Of a DNA stretch of 51,612 bases, positions 25,682-34,077 are shown piece by piece (the first letter of the stretch is position 1; the number at the start of each line of letters is the position of its first letter). The notes beneath the pieces are model-generated. The model had not been told where the DNA came from. It searched no databases and saw nothing but the letters and a program-made list of their open reading frames with translations. The position numbers were made by a program, and so were the translations under genes. Source of the DNA: Novosphingobium sediminicola. Lineage in GTDB: Bacteria > Pseudomonadota > Alphaproteobacteria > Sphingomonadales > Sphingomonadaceae. The stretch is from positions 1 to 51,612 of the forward strand of contig NZ_JACIDX010000026.1 of the NCBI RefSeq assembly GCF_014196525.1, read 5' to 3'.

Positions 25682-27682
25682 TCAGAAGCTGGCGATCCTT
25701 GCCACAACCCGAACCGAGCGGCCCGGCATCACCACCAGATCCTTGTTGAAGGATGTGGCATAGCGCTGAACGTCATTGGTCAGGTTCTGTCCCACCAGCG
25801 AAAATTCAACGCCCTGCCACTGTTTGAACGGACGCACCGCAACATGGGCCGAGAGCGCATTGTAGCCCGCGGTTGCCGTGTCAAACAGGCCATAGTCATT
25901 CTGCGTGCCATAGCGGGTATAGCTGAAACCGGCGTCCCAGCGCGGGCTTTGCCAATCCAGCCCGCCGCCCAGACGCCATGGCGCGATACGCGGCACATTG
26001 TTGCCGTCATCCAGCGTGGCCCGGGTCAGGTCGCCCATCACGCGCGCAGTCAGACTGGTGTGGGCAGTCTTGATCAGATCATAGCGCGCCTCGCCTTCCA
26101 GACCCCGGAAATGGGCGCCCTGCTGGCGATAGAACACTTCGCGCAGATCATTGGCATCGCCCGCCACGCAATTGCCGTCATCATCGCAGGTCCGCCCGGT
26201 CAACTCGCCATAGATGTAATTGGAAAACCACGTGGAATAGAGGCTGCCTTCAAAATGAAAGGCGCCGCGATTGGCGCGCAGGCTCAGCTCCAATGCCTTG
26301 GCGCGCTCCACTTTCAGATTGGGGTCGCCGGTTTCATAGGTCTGGGGGCCATCATGCCCGCCGCGCGCAAACAATTCCGTCAGCGCGGGCGCACGCCCCG
26401 TGGTCGAAGCCGTCAGGCCCAGCTTGATCCCCGGCGCGGCGGTATAGAGCATGCCCAAGGCAGCACTGACCGGCGTGTAATTGCGGCTGGTGAATTGATC
26501 CGACAGCGGCGTGCCGGTGACGGAGACATGCTCCACGCGGGCGCTGGCCTCCAGATGCAGCGGCTTGGCCAGTTCGATCTCGCTGAACACATATCCGGCG
26601 ATGTTTTGCGAGGTGGCAGGCTGAAGATAGGAACTGTCCGCGCCGACGGCCGAGAAATCACGATGCTGATATTCCACGCCCAGCGCCGAATTGCTGATCG
26701 CGCCCAGGCGGTTGAACAGCAGTTCGCCGCGCAGATTGGCCTCCTTGTTTCTGAAAGTGGTGTTGACCGAGCCGTCGGGATTCTTCTCCTGATGCTGATA
26801 ATCGCCATAGCTGCCGTCGATATTGATCGACTTGAGCAGAGGCGAGGCAATCTCGATCACATTGCGGCTGAGGACCTTGGTCTGGCGCATGTCGATATAG
26901 GTCGTGTCGCTGGGGATGCCATATTGAGCATCATAATGGGTGACGGCCAGCCCGGCGTGACTGCCGTTGCCAAAGAAATAGGAGCCGCCCAGCGATCCGC
27001 CCCAACCATGGAAAAACGAATTGTCCTGTCGCCCAAGCGGCGTGTCATAATCGCCGGTGCGGCGGTAATAGGCATCGGCGTGCAGCGCCAGATCGCCCGC
27101 CTTGCCATCCACCAGCCCGGCGACCTCGCCACCCCGGTTGACGCTGGTATAGGATGAGGTCAACTCGCCCGAAAGCGGGGTTGTCGGCAAGGTGGTCGGC
27201 ACGCGGTTGTTGATCGTGTTGATCACCCCGCCGATGGCCTGACTGCCATAACGCAAAGTGGCTGCGCCGCGCACCACCTCAATGCTGCGCGCCGATAATG
27301 GGTCGATGGGCGTACCGTGATCGGGACCGATGTCGGAAACATCCGAGATCGACGTGCCGTCTTCGAGCAGGCGGACGCGATTGGAATCCATGCCGCGAAT
27401 GATCGGCCGCGAGGCCCCCTGTGCAAAGCCGGAGGCCGAGACGCCCGGCACGTCCTTAAGAGCGTCGGCGATGCTGGCCCCACCCGCCTGCCGGATCTGC
27501 TGCGCGTCCACTTTGGCGGGGATGGACGGCGTTTCATCTTGAGTATGCCGAAAGGGCGTTGCCGTGACCACGATGGCCGGTCCCGATCCATCATTCGGGC
27601 CTGCATCGGCGGCCCATGCAGGGGCAGCCGCCATCAAGCTGGCCACAAGCGAGGTGCTTGCCAGAAGCGAGGGCAATTTCAT
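25682..27682 (-). CDS. TonB-dependent receptor, ZnuD-like (zinc or nickel/cobalt uptake)
   Basis: About 666 aa from ATG 27682 (AAGGA upstream). Signal peptide ending APAWAAD; plug with IVVTATPFRHT, SRPIIRGMDSNRVRLLEDG and SIEVVRGAATLRYGSQAIGG; barrel ends VVARIASF. The plug loop DIGPDHGTPIDPLSA resembles the SPDHA metal-site loop of the ZnuD zinc receptor, and loops contain CDDDGNC and several His. It is divergent from a NiCoT-family transporter across a palindrome-rich region, so zinc, nickel or cobalt is likely; sequence alone cannot decide. Confidence 0.85.
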   Translation of the reverse strand: MKLPSLLASTSLVASLMAAAPAWAADAGPNDGSGPAIVVTATPFRHTQDETPSIPAKVDAQQIRQAGGASIADALKDVPGVSASGFAQGASRPIIRGMDSNRVRLLEDGTSISDVSDIGPDHGTPIDPLSARSIEVVRGAATLRYGSQAIGGVINTINNRVPTTLPTTPLSGELTSSYTSVNRGGEVAGLVDGKAGDLALHADAYYRRTGDYDTPLGRQDNSFFHGWGGSLGGSYFFGNGSHAGLAVTHYDAQYGIPSDTTYIDMRQTKVLSRNVIEIASPLLKSINIDGSYGDYQHQEKNPDGSVNTTFRNKEANLRGELLFNRLGAISNSALGVEYQHRDFSAVGADSSYLQPATSQNIAGYVFSEIELAKPLHLEASARVEHVSVTGTPLSDQFTSRNYTPVSAALGMLYTAAPGIKLGLTASTTGRAPALTELFARGGHDGPQTYETGDPNLKVERAKALELSLRANRGAFHFEGSLYSTWFSNYIYGELTGRTCDDDGNCVAGDANDLREVFYRQQGAHFRGLEGEARYDLIKTAHTSLTARVMGDLTRATLDDGNNVPRIAPWRLGGGLDWQSPRWDAGFSYTRYGTQNDYGLFDTATAGYNALSAHVAVRPFKQWQGVEFSLVGQNLTNDVQRYATSFNKDLVVMPGRSVRVVARIASF

Positions 27683-27753
27683 GGTTTCAGTCCTTTTTAT
27701 TCCGATCCGATAATGTGCCGCCCCCTCAGGCACGGGGTCTGCATAGACGAGAT

Positions 27754-27785
27754 CTTGTTATGTAACAAGATAACATATCATTTTA
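27754..27785 (-). promoter_or_regulatory. Palindromic site upstream of the ZnuD-like receptor (metalloregulator candidate)
   Basis: CTTGTTA-TG-TAACAAG is a perfect 7-2-7 palindrome at 27754-27769, and TGTTAT with ATAACA 8 nt apart forms a second, overlapping inverted repeat extending to about 27776. It is followed by CATATCATTTTAT. The GTTAT/ATAAC core is reminiscent of alphaproteobacterial Zur boxes, 72 bp or more before the start codon. Regulator identity is inferred. Confidence 0.5.
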
Positions 27786-27928
27786 TCTGCCTGCGAGGGA
27801 AAAGCCCCCTCATCCCCGTCGCAAAGCCATAAAAGCATCTCGGATCAAAGGGCTCGGCAACGTTTCCGTCTGCCCGCCCGCAAAGGGCCGGAAAGACGGC
27901 GACATAAGGGGGTTCACAAAAACCCCTT

Positions 27929-27966
27929 GGGTCATTATGAAATGTTATATCATCTCTTAATGACCC
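27929..27966 (+). promoter_or_regulatory. Inverted repeat with Zur-box-like core upstream of the NiCoT unit
   Basis: GGGTCATTA and TAATGACCC are perfect 9-nt arms around 20 nt containing GAAATGTTATATCATCTC. That inner part matches one half of the GTTATA-type Zur consensus and shares ATGTTAT with the site in front of the receptor. It ends 47 bp before the leader ORF start. Either a protein site or an mRNA hairpin is possible. Confidence 0.45.
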
Positions 27967-28013
27967 ATCGAGCCGCACTCACGCCCCACAGCCTAGCACC
28001 TAAAGGAAATGCC

Positions 28014-28100
28014 ATGAACACCCTCCTGCCCCAAACCAGACAGCCATGGATGAGCACCAATCCCGCCACGCCCCGCGCGCCATGGTGGCCAAGGCCATGA
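28014..28100 (+). CDS. Pro/Trp-rich leader ORF translationally coupled to the NiCoT gene
   Basis: 28 codons beginning at ATG 28014 with AAAGGAAA as Shine-Dalgarno, the best ribosome site upstream of the transporter. The product has seven prolines and three tryptophans (ends APWWPRP) and its stop overlaps the likely transporter start as ATGA at 28097-28100. It could be a regulatory leader, or mark a frameshift that separated the true N-terminus from the transporter. Too short to judge by coding statistics. Confidence 0.45.
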   Translation: MNTLLPQTRQPWMSTNPATPRAPWWPRP

Positions 28101-28903
28101 TGCAATCCCTGCCGAACGGGCTGGATCTGTCTGCGCTAGGGCTCATGTTCATGCTGGGTCTGCGCCATGGTCTTGATCCCGACCATATCGCCATGATCGA
28201 CAATATGGTCTTTTCCGTAAACCAGCGCAGACCGCGTCTGGCCCCATGGATCGGAACGCTTTTTGCCCTTGGTCACAGTCTTGGCGTGGCCGTGGTGGCG
28301 CTGCTGGTGGCCGCTGTCGCCCACAGGTTTTCACCGCCCGCATGGTTTGCCCCGGCCAGCGAGGTTATGGTGCTGGCGATGCTGCTCGTGGTTGGCATCG
28401 CCAATCTCCACGGGCTTTTAAAGCCCACATCCTTTCGGCCAACCGGCTGGCGCTCGCGACTGCTGGCGGGCTGGATCGACAAGCTTGACCGGCCGGTGTC
28501 GATCATCAGCGTGGGGCTGATGTTCGGACTGGTGTTCGATACCATCACTCAGGCTGCGGCATGGGGCGCGGCGGCCACGGCACGCGGCGGCTCTGCGGCG
28601 GTGCTGGTGCTGATCGGGATGTTTTCGGCAGGCATGATACTGGTCGACACAATCGACAGCCAGATCGTGGCCCGCGTCCTGCGTTCGATGCGAAAGCAGC
28701 GCATCGAACGGTTTCGCCGTCTGGTCGGCTGGCTGGTGGTCACGCTGTCGCTGGGCGCGGCGGCCTATATCATGCTCGATGCCCTGACGCTGGTCGGCCC
28801 CTTGCCCGGCAATGCCACCACCATTATCGGCGCGCTGACCGTGATCGCCATGCCGGTACTGGGCCTGCTGGCCGCCCATTGGCGCGCGCGCCGGGCGCGG
28901 TAA
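28097..28903 (+). CDS. NiCoT-family nickel/cobalt transporter
   Basis: About 268 aa inner-membrane permease of the HoxN/NixA type. The three family signatures are present: LGLRHGLDPDHIAMIDNM (helix II metal motif), GLVFDTITQAAAWG and AGMILVDTIDS. Seven or eight helices are predicted. In-frame starts also occur at 28046 and 28082; ATG 28097 is chosen because of its ATGA overlap with a leader ORF that carries the good ribosome site. Its pairing with a metal TBDR suggests outer-plus-inner-membrane import of Ni, Co or possibly Zn. Confidence 0.85.
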   Translation: MMQSLPNGLDLSALGLMFMLGLRHGLDPDHIAMIDNMVFSVNQRRPRLAPWIGTLFALGHSLGVAVVALLVAAVAHRFSPPAWFAPASEVMVLAMLLVVGIANLHGLLKPTSFRPTGWRSRLLAGWIDKLDRPVSIISVGLMFGLVFDTITQAAAWGAAATARGGSAAVLVLIGMFSAGMILVDTIDSQIVARVLRSMRKQRIERFRRLVGWLVVTLSLGAAAYIMLDALTLVGPLPGNATTIIGALTVIAMPVLGLLAAHWRARRAR

Positions 28904-28930
28904 AATCCAATGATGGAAAACGCCCGGCTT

Positions 28931-30099
28931 TTATGGGCGCGCAGTGCCGGGAACGGTGTCTCGGACTTTAGCCCAATCGACCAGCAGGCGATGCACCACC
29001 ACCGCGCCTGCCCGATAGTTGCCTTCATAAGCCGCCACCTGCCCCGGCCCTTCGTCGCCCACGCTGTCGAGCGGCGATTGCCCCGGCGGCGGCATGGACG
29101 CATTGCTGGCGCTGCGCAGAACCATCACGCGTTGCCTGTCCACCAACTCGGCCAGCGCAGCGGCCAGCATGGTGCCTGCCATCAATTGGCTTTCCATGTT
29201 GGTCATCACAAAGCGCCCCTGCCCTTGCGTCCACATCTTCACCCAGTCGCGCGCCCATTGGGTGCGCCCGGCGCCATGCCAGTAGCGCAGCGCACCCAGC
29301 GTTTCGCCCATCATCACAAAGGGCGGACGCTGGGCGGCGGGATAGCCCTTCCATCGCGCGCGGGCGGCGCAGAGCACCGGAGAGTCGGGCAGCGGCACGT
29401 CCTTGCTGAGATCATATGCCCATTGCGCCAAATTCCGGTTCAGCGGCACCGCCATGCCGAGCGAGCCGGTGTCGGTCATGCCGCCAAAACTGTCGGCGGC
29501 GTTGGGCAATTGCCCCGGCGCCTTGGCGCCGATCGCAAAGAGGCCATAGGGCCAGCCCTTGGGCGTTTCATTCTCGGCAAACTCGCGCAGCGCATCGCCG
29601 CTCACCACCCATCGCGCCCATGCGACGCTGCCAACCGAGGCGGCCTGAGGATCGGCGCCGGAAATGCCGGTAAACAGCCAATATGTGTGTGAAAAATCAA
29701 AGCGCGGATCGAGCAAGAGCGCCATCAACTGCACGTCGGGCGTCGCCACCAGCGAATGCGGATCGCCCCAGACCATGCCGTAAAGCCCCTCCTTGTTGCG
29801 CAGCAAGGGATGGAGCGCCCCGCGCACCGGGATCACCTCGTCAAGATGCTCCCGCTCGGCCCAAAGCTGGAACTCGCCCGGCGCGTCCCCAGTATCGGCC
29901 CCCGGCTCGAAATTGGCGATGACCATGACTTTACCGGAATCGGGGTTACCGCAGGGACCGTCGGAACCGGCGGCTCCTGAGCCTGTCCCGGCACGGCGCC
30001 CGCGCAGGCCAGCACCGCCGCGATGATCGCGCCAAGGGCCGCACGCCGCCCGTTGAGCGCAAGTTTGGCTCGGAGCCGCGATGTGGTGATACGCCCCAT
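28931..30099 (-). pseudogene. Purine nucleoside permease (NUP family), frameshifted near its signal peptide
   Basis: From 29926 leftwards the frame encodes 331 residues of a NUP-family protein (MVIANFEPGADTGD, YGMVWGDPHSLVATPDVQL, YWLFTGISGADPQAASVG, GRFVMTNMESQ). The expected exported N-terminus is in another frame, from ATG 30099 (ALGAIIAAVLACAGAVPGQAQ then TPIPVK). The two join if one base is added near 29932, giving PVKVMVIANF. So either the gene is inactivated by a 1-nt deletion or the base is a sequencing error. The mature part has no other damage. Confidence 0.8.
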
Positions 30100-30302
30100 G
30101 ATTATTGCCTGATCCCTGCTTTGTGTTCCGCGCTTGCTAGAGGCATCGCCGCGTTGCAATCTATCGCAAAGAACTGGATCAGGCGTTGCAAAAAACAGAG
30201 CGCCGAACTTACCCGCCGCCCGCGCGTTTCTCTGGCCAGTATGCGTCTGCCGCCCTATTGAGGAGCCCCAGGGCGATCTGCGCGAAAGGCATGACAAGGA
30301 TC

Positions 30303-31133
30303 ATGAAGACAATCCGCTTTCCCGATGGCACCGCTGTCCCGGCGCTGGGACAAGGCACATGGATGATGGCCGAAAACCCCGCACGGCGCGGCGACGAGAT
30401 CGCGGCCCTGCGCGAGGGGGTCCAGCTTGGAATGCCCCTGATCGACACCGCCGAAATGTATGGCGAGGGCGAAGCTGAAATTCTGGTGGGTGAGGCTATC
30501 GCAGGCCTGCGCGACAAGGTCTTTCTGGTCAGCAAGGCCTATCCCCATCATGCCTCGGCCCGGCTCCTGCGCCAATCCTGCGAGGCCAGCCTGAAGCGGC
30601 TGGGAACCGACCATCTCGACCTCTATCTCCTGCACTGGCGCGGCGCGGTCCCGCTGGGCGAAACGGTCGAAGCCATGGAGAGGCTGGTCGATGCGGGTCT
30701 GATCGCCCGTTGGGGGGTCAGCAATCTGGATATGGACGATATGGCAGAACTGATTGATGCCGGAGGCCATGCCTGCGCTACCGATCAGATCCTCTACAAT
30801 CTCACGCGCCGCGCGCCGGAGCTGGATCTCCTGCCCTGGCTGGCGGATCGCTCGATGCCGGTCATGGCCTACAGCCCGGTCGAGCAGGGGCGCCTGCTCT
30901 CGCACAAGGCGCTTGCCGAAGTGGCCCGCCGTCATGAGGCAACCCCGGCCCGGATCGCGCTGGCATGGCTGCTGAGCCGCCCCGGCATCCTGCCCATTCC
31001 CAAGGCGGGGTCGGTCCGGCACGTGCAGGACAATCGCGCGGCGGCCGATCTCACGCTGAGCGACGAGGACATCGCCCAGCTTGAGCGCAGCTTTGCCCGC
31101 CCGACCGCGCGCCGAGGGCTTGAGATGCTATAG
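30303..31133 (+). CDS. Aldo/keto reductase
   Basis: About 276 aa (beta/alpha)8 NADPH-dependent oxidoreductase. The catalytic tetrad is visible: Asp and Tyr in DTAEMYGEGEAE, Lys in FLVSKAYP, His in LYLLHWRG. The C-terminal cofactor segment is LPIPKAGSVRHVQDN. The start is set at ATG 30303 (MKTIRFPDG); ATG 30291 is nearly as good. It resembles the YeaE/AKR small-reductase group. It stands alone between the NUP pseudogene (divergent) and the methyltransferase (convergent), with no hint of substrate. Confidence 0.9.
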   Translation: MKTIRFPDGTAVPALGQGTWMMAENPARRGDEIAALREGVQLGMPLIDTAEMYGEGEAEILVGEAIAGLRDKVFLVSKAYPHHASARLLRQSCEASLKRLGTDHLDLYLLHWRGAVPLGETVEAMERLVDAGLIARWGVSNLDMDDMAELIDAGGHACATDQILYNLTRRAPELDLLPWLADRSMPVMAYSPVEQGRLLSHKALAEVARRHEATPARIALAWLLSRPGILPIPKAGSVRHVQDNRAAADLTLSDEDIAQLERSFARPTARRGLEML

Positions 31134-31150
31134 CCGCTCCGGCGCGACCA

Positions 31151-31978
31151 TCATCGCTTGGCCTGAACCACCCAGCACGCAGCCTCGAACCGGGCGACGC
31201 CATCGACCACGAAACCGGCGAACCCGCGATCCAAAGCGGCTTCGAGGCGGCCCCATTGTGCCTCGTCCAGATCAGAGGCGATGGCGTCCATCCCGCCCAT
31301 GCGCCGGGCGTAGATCGGCAGATCATCGGCGGACAAGGTGCATGGGACGTTGATCGGCCGAATGTCGATGCTGCTCCATCCGGCATCGGCAAGAATGCCC
31401 CTCACCCGCCCGTCATCGGCAAAGGCGAACTGGCCGGGCGCATCAGGCGCAGGATCACCCTGCGGCCCCAGCACTTGGGCGATGGCCCGGCGCTGCACCG
31501 TCATGAAAGGGTTGTCCGAAGCGCTGCGCCAGGCGATGCAGGTCAGCGCGGCTCCCGGACGGGCCGCCGCCCGCAGATTGGCGAAAGCGGCGACCGGATC
31601 ATCGAAGAACATCACCCCGAAGCGCGAGATGATCGCGTCAAACTGCTCGGGCGCGAAGGCGTGCCTTTGGGCATCGGCACACAGAAAGCGGACATTGCCC
31701 TTTCCCTTCGCGCGGCGGGAGGCGGCATCGACAAGGTCCTGCGAAATGTCGAGACCGGTACAATTCACCTCGTCCCCCAACTGCTGCGCGATGGCCAGAG
31801 TGGTCGCCCCCGCCCCGCAGCCGATGTCCAGCACGGCACGCGCGCCCTGCCCCCCCACCGCGTCGACCAGAATGCGTTCGAAGGGCGAAAACAGCCGGTC
31901 GAGCATGGGCTGCAATTCCACCCACACCTGACTGCGCTGTGTGTTCCACCCTGTGGTTTCCGGTTGCTGATCCGTCAT
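31151..31978 (-). CDS. Class I SAM-dependent methyltransferase
   Basis: About 275 aa. Motif I is VLDIGCGAGATTLAIAQQLG, followed by the acidic end of strand 2 (TGLDISQDLVDAA) and motif II-like FDAIISRFGVMFFDD. It belongs to the UbiE/SmtA-like small-molecule group, and the methyl acceptor is unknown. ATG 31978 has AAGGAG upstream. It is divergent from a MerR gene, and its promoter shows the 19-bp spacer typical for MerR control, so it is probably the regulated target. Confidence 0.9.
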   Translation of the reverse strand: MTDQQPETTGWNTQRSQVWVELQPMLDRLFSPFERILVDAVGGQGARAVLDIGCGAGATTLAIAQQLGDEVNCTGLDISQDLVDAASRRAKGKGNVRFLCADAQRHAFAPEQFDAIISRFGVMFFDDPVAAFANLRAAARPGAALTCIAWRSASDNPFMTVQRRAIAQVLGPQGDPAPDAPGQFAFADDGRVRGILADAGWSSIDIRPINVPCTLSADDLPIYARRMGGMDAIASDLDEAQWGRLEAALDRGFAGFVVDGVARFEAACWVVQAKR

Positions 31979-32011
31979 ATGCGCTCCTTGCCTAACCTGT
32001 CGATTCGCGCC

Positions 32012-32042
32012 ATGTTGCCACTTCAAGTCCACTTGAGGTCAA
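32012..32042 (-). promoter_or_regulatory. MerR-type promoter of the methyltransferase gene, SoxR-box-like palindrome
   Basis: Read on the minus strand, a -35 TTGACC (32042-32037) and a weak -10 CAACAT (32017-32012) are 19 bp apart. CCTCAAGTGGACTTGAAG, with 8 of 9 paired positions in the wider 9-2-9 form, fills the spacer. The half site CCTCAAGT equals that of the E. coli SoxR box. A long spacer that needs DNA distortion is the hallmark of MerR-activated promoters. Confidence 0.65.
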
Positions 32043-32043
32043 G

Positions 32044-32460
32044 ATGGCATTGATCGATATTGCCGAACTGGCCCGTCGCAGCGGCGTACCAGCATCGACG
32101 CTCCGCTTCTATGAGGAGAAGGGGCTGATTGAGTCACTGGGCCGTCGCGGCCTGCGCCGCACATTCGATGCCGATGCGGTGGAGCGCCTGTCGCTCATCG
32201 CGCTGGGCCGGTCGGCAGGTTTCTCGCTGGATGAAATCGCCGATATGCTGGGGGATGGCGGCGCTCCGGATATTGATCGGGCAATATTGCTGACCAAGGC
32301 TGAAGAGATCGACCGGACCATTCATCGTCTTGGCGCGCTGCGTGATGGCCTGCGCCATGCGGCGGCCTGCCCGGCGCCCAGCCATGCGCAATGCCCCACC
32401 TTCCGCCGCCTGATGACCATCGCCGCCGAGCGCACACGCAAGGCAAAGGGCAAAGGCTGA
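32044..32460 (+). CDS. MerR-family regulator
   Basis: 138 aa. N-terminal winged HTH IAELARRSGVPASTLRFYEE then KGLIESLGRRGLRRTFDADA; middle dimerisation helix; C-terminal tail with two cysteines (AAACPAPSHAQCPTF). It lacks the four-Cys CxxCxCxxxxxC cluster of SoxR, so it should not hold a 2Fe-2S centre although its apparent operator looks like a SoxR box. The start ATG 32044 lies 5 bp from that palindrome, so it probably also represses itself. Confidence 0.9.
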   Translation: MALIDIAELARRSGVPASTLRFYEEKGLIESLGRRGLRRTFDADAVERLSLIALGRSAGFSLDEIADMLGDGGAPDIDRAILLTKAEEIDRTIHRLGALRDGLRHAAACPAPSHAQCPTFRRLMTIAAERTRKAKGKG

Positions 32461-32512
32461 ACAGTGTGGGGCGGGTTTGGCGAACACCCGCGAAAACGCC
32501 AAAACATGCTAT

Positions 32513-32527
32513 TGCGAATAATTTGCA
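32513..32527 (+). promoter_or_regulatory. Fur-box-like site upstream of the FecI-type sigma gene
   Basis: TGCGAAT-A-ATTTGCA is a 7-1-7 inverted repeat with 6 of 7 paired positions, the geometry of a Fur box and close to the TGCnAAT/ATTnGCA form seen in alphaproteobacteria. It lies 78 bp before the GTG start of the sigma gene. Iron repression of the whole operon is the natural reading. Confidence 0.65.
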
Positions 32528-32604
32528 TTTATGTCAGGAAGGCCCCATAGTTCAACTCGCCGTCACGGACCAATCCCGTCGGCTTGTGATCAGGGAGTTT
32601 TCGC

Positions 32605-33108
32605 GTGCCCGCCGTTGCAGCAACCATGGATGTCGGGGCACTCTATGCCTCGCATGGCGATTGGCTAAGGCAATGGCTGCGGCGCCATACGCGCTGTTCG
32701 CACCGGGCGGCCGATCTGGCGCAGGATACGTTTTGCCGGCTGCTGGAAACCAATGAATCCGTCCGCGATCCGCGCAGCTATCTCTCGACCGTGGCGCGCC
32801 GCATCCTGATCGATGACATTCGCCGCCGCGAGGTTGAGCGGGCCTATCTGGCGGTCCACGCGGCCCGGATGGGCGAGGCCGACCACCTGACGCCCGAGCG
32901 CGTGACCGAGGCGGCGCAGTTTCTCGATGCGATCCTGCGCCTGCTCGAAACGCTGCCGACCAAAGCGCGACAGGCCTTCATGATGGTCCGGTTCGACAGC
33001 CTGCGCTATTGCGATGCGGCGCAGGCGCTGGGCGTATCGGAACGCATGGTGAAGCGCTATGTCGCGCAGGTCTATGCCCATTGCTACGCGCTGGCTTATG
33101 CGGACTAA
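32605..33108 (+). CDS. ECF sigma factor, FecI type
   Basis: 167 aa sigma-70 subfamily factor. Region 2 is visible as HTRCSHRAADLAQDTFCRLL and DPRSYLSTVARRILIDDIRR, region 4 as LPTKARQAFMMVRFDSLRY with the HTH DAAQALGVSERMVKRYV. It starts at GTG 32605 with GGGAG upstream. The FecR-type regulator gene follows with no gap. In the Fec system the sigma factor is released when the receptor binds its ferri-ligand and then transcribes the receptor gene. A Fur-like box precedes it. Confidence 0.92.
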   Translation: MPAVAATMDVGALYASHGDWLRQWLRRHTRCSHRAADLAQDTFCRLLETNESVRDPRSYLSTVARRILIDDIRRREVERAYLAVHAARMGEADHLTPERVTEAAQFLDAILRLLETLPTKARQAFMMVRFDSLRYCDAAQALGVSERMVKRYVAQVYAHCYALAYAD

Positions 33109-34077
33109 GTGACCGAGCCGCGCCCTACCCCCGAGATGATCGCGCAGGCTGCCTATTGGGCGGCCCAGCTTGCAACCGACGAAGCGACACAGGATGAACG
33201 CGACGCCTGCGAGGCATGGTGTCAGGAAAACCCTCTGCACCGGCTGACGATGGAGCGGATGCGCGGGATCGACGTGCAATTCGAAGGCACGGACGATATC
33301 GGCCGGGAAGTGATTGAAACCATGGTCGAACGCCGATCGCGCAAAACCGGCCGCTGGGGCGGATTGGCCCTCGGCTTGCTCCTGCTGGGCGGCGGCGGAT
33401 GGCTGACGGCGCAAACCATGGCGGTGCGCGCATGGTTCCCGGACTATGAAACGGCGCGGGGTGAGCAGCGCAGCGTGACGCTTGCCGATGGCAGCTCGAT
33501 CACCATCGACACGGACGCGGCGCTGAGCTTTCGCCGCAGCCATGACCGCAGGGCCATCACGCTGTTCCGGGGGCAAATCCTGGCGCGCGTGACCAAGGAT
33601 GCGGCGCGGCCTTTCATCGTGGAAACAAGCGACGGCAGCGCCACCGCGAAAGGCACCGCCTTTATCGTGCGCCGCGATGACGAGGCAACGACCGTCACCG
33701 TTATCGAATCTCATGTGCGGGCCTGCCCGGCGAAAACCGGCCGCGAGAATTGCGCCGATCTCTCGCCCGGTGATCGCGTGCGCATGGGGCGGGGAAAGCT
33801 GGTGCACCTTGCCCCTATCGATCCCGAGGCTGCCGCCGGATGGGCGCAAGGCTGGCTCGCCGCCGACGATCAGCCGGTCGTGGGCCTGCTGCGCGAACTC
33901 AACCGCTATCGCGCGCAGCCGGTGAGTTTTGACGCCGCTGCGCTTTCCGGCATCCGGGTCTCGGGCAGCTATCCCTTGGCCGATCCCGATCGCGCGCTCG
34001 ACGGTATTGTGCGGTCGAGCGGGCTTCGCCTGTCGCGCGCGCCTGACGGTTCGCCCGTTGTGAGCCGGGCAAAATAA
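33109..34077 (+). CDS. FecR-family anti-sigma/sigma regulator
   Basis: 322 aa. N-terminal cytoplasmic domain (AAYWAAQLATDEATQDERDA then CEAWCQENPLHRL) with the W-containing motif that contacts the sigma factor; one membrane helix (WGGLALGLLLLGGGGWLTAQ); then the periplasmic FecR domain (TLADGSSITIDTDAALSF, RPFIVETSDGSATAKGTAFIV) and a C-terminal STN-like part (VVGLLRELNRYRAQPVSFDA). GTG 33109 directly follows the sigma stop. It transmits receptor occupancy to the sigma factor. Confidence 0.92.
   Translation: MTEPRPTPEMIAQAAYWAAQLATDEATQDERDACEAWCQENPLHRLTMERMRGIDVQFEGTDDIGREVIETMVERRSRKTGRWGGLALGLLLLGGGGWLTAQTMAVRAWFPDYETARGEQRSVTLADGSSITIDTDAALSFRRSHDRRAITLFRGQILARVTKDAARPFIVETSDGSATAKGTAFIVRRDDEATTVTVIESHVRACPAKTGRENCADLSPGDRVRMGRGKLVHLAPIDPEAAAGWAQGWLAADDQPVVGLLRELNRYRAQPVSFDAAALSGIRVSGSYPLADPDRALDGIVRSSGLRLSRAPDGSPVVSRAK

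Larger units (their letters stand above)
27683..28013. promoter_or_regulatory. Divergent control region with several inverted repeats
   Basis: 331 bp between the ZnuD-like receptor and the NiCoT unit. Reading rightwards it holds the palindrome cluster 27754-27785, a hairpin CCGTCT...AGACGG with inner GCCC/GGGC (about 27868-27899), an AAGGGGG/CCCCTT hairpin (27906-27928) and the GGGTCATTA/TAATGACCC repeat (27929-27966). I see no B12-box and no known riboswitch core. Confidence 0.6.

Noticed and set aside
25402..25707. Minus-strand frame with a hydrophobic stretch downstream of the ZnuD-like receptor
   Set aside because: It begins inside the receptor gene, has no good internal start, and its sequence is largely two hairpins.
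27683..28013. Cobalamin or NiCo riboswitch in the NiCoT upstream region
   Set aside because: Several hairpins are present but no B12 box or conserved NiCo core could be found by eye; left as an unassigned control region.
32044..32460. Naming the MerR protein SoxR because of its SoxR-box-like operator
   Set aside because: The four-cysteine iron-sulfur motif is absent.
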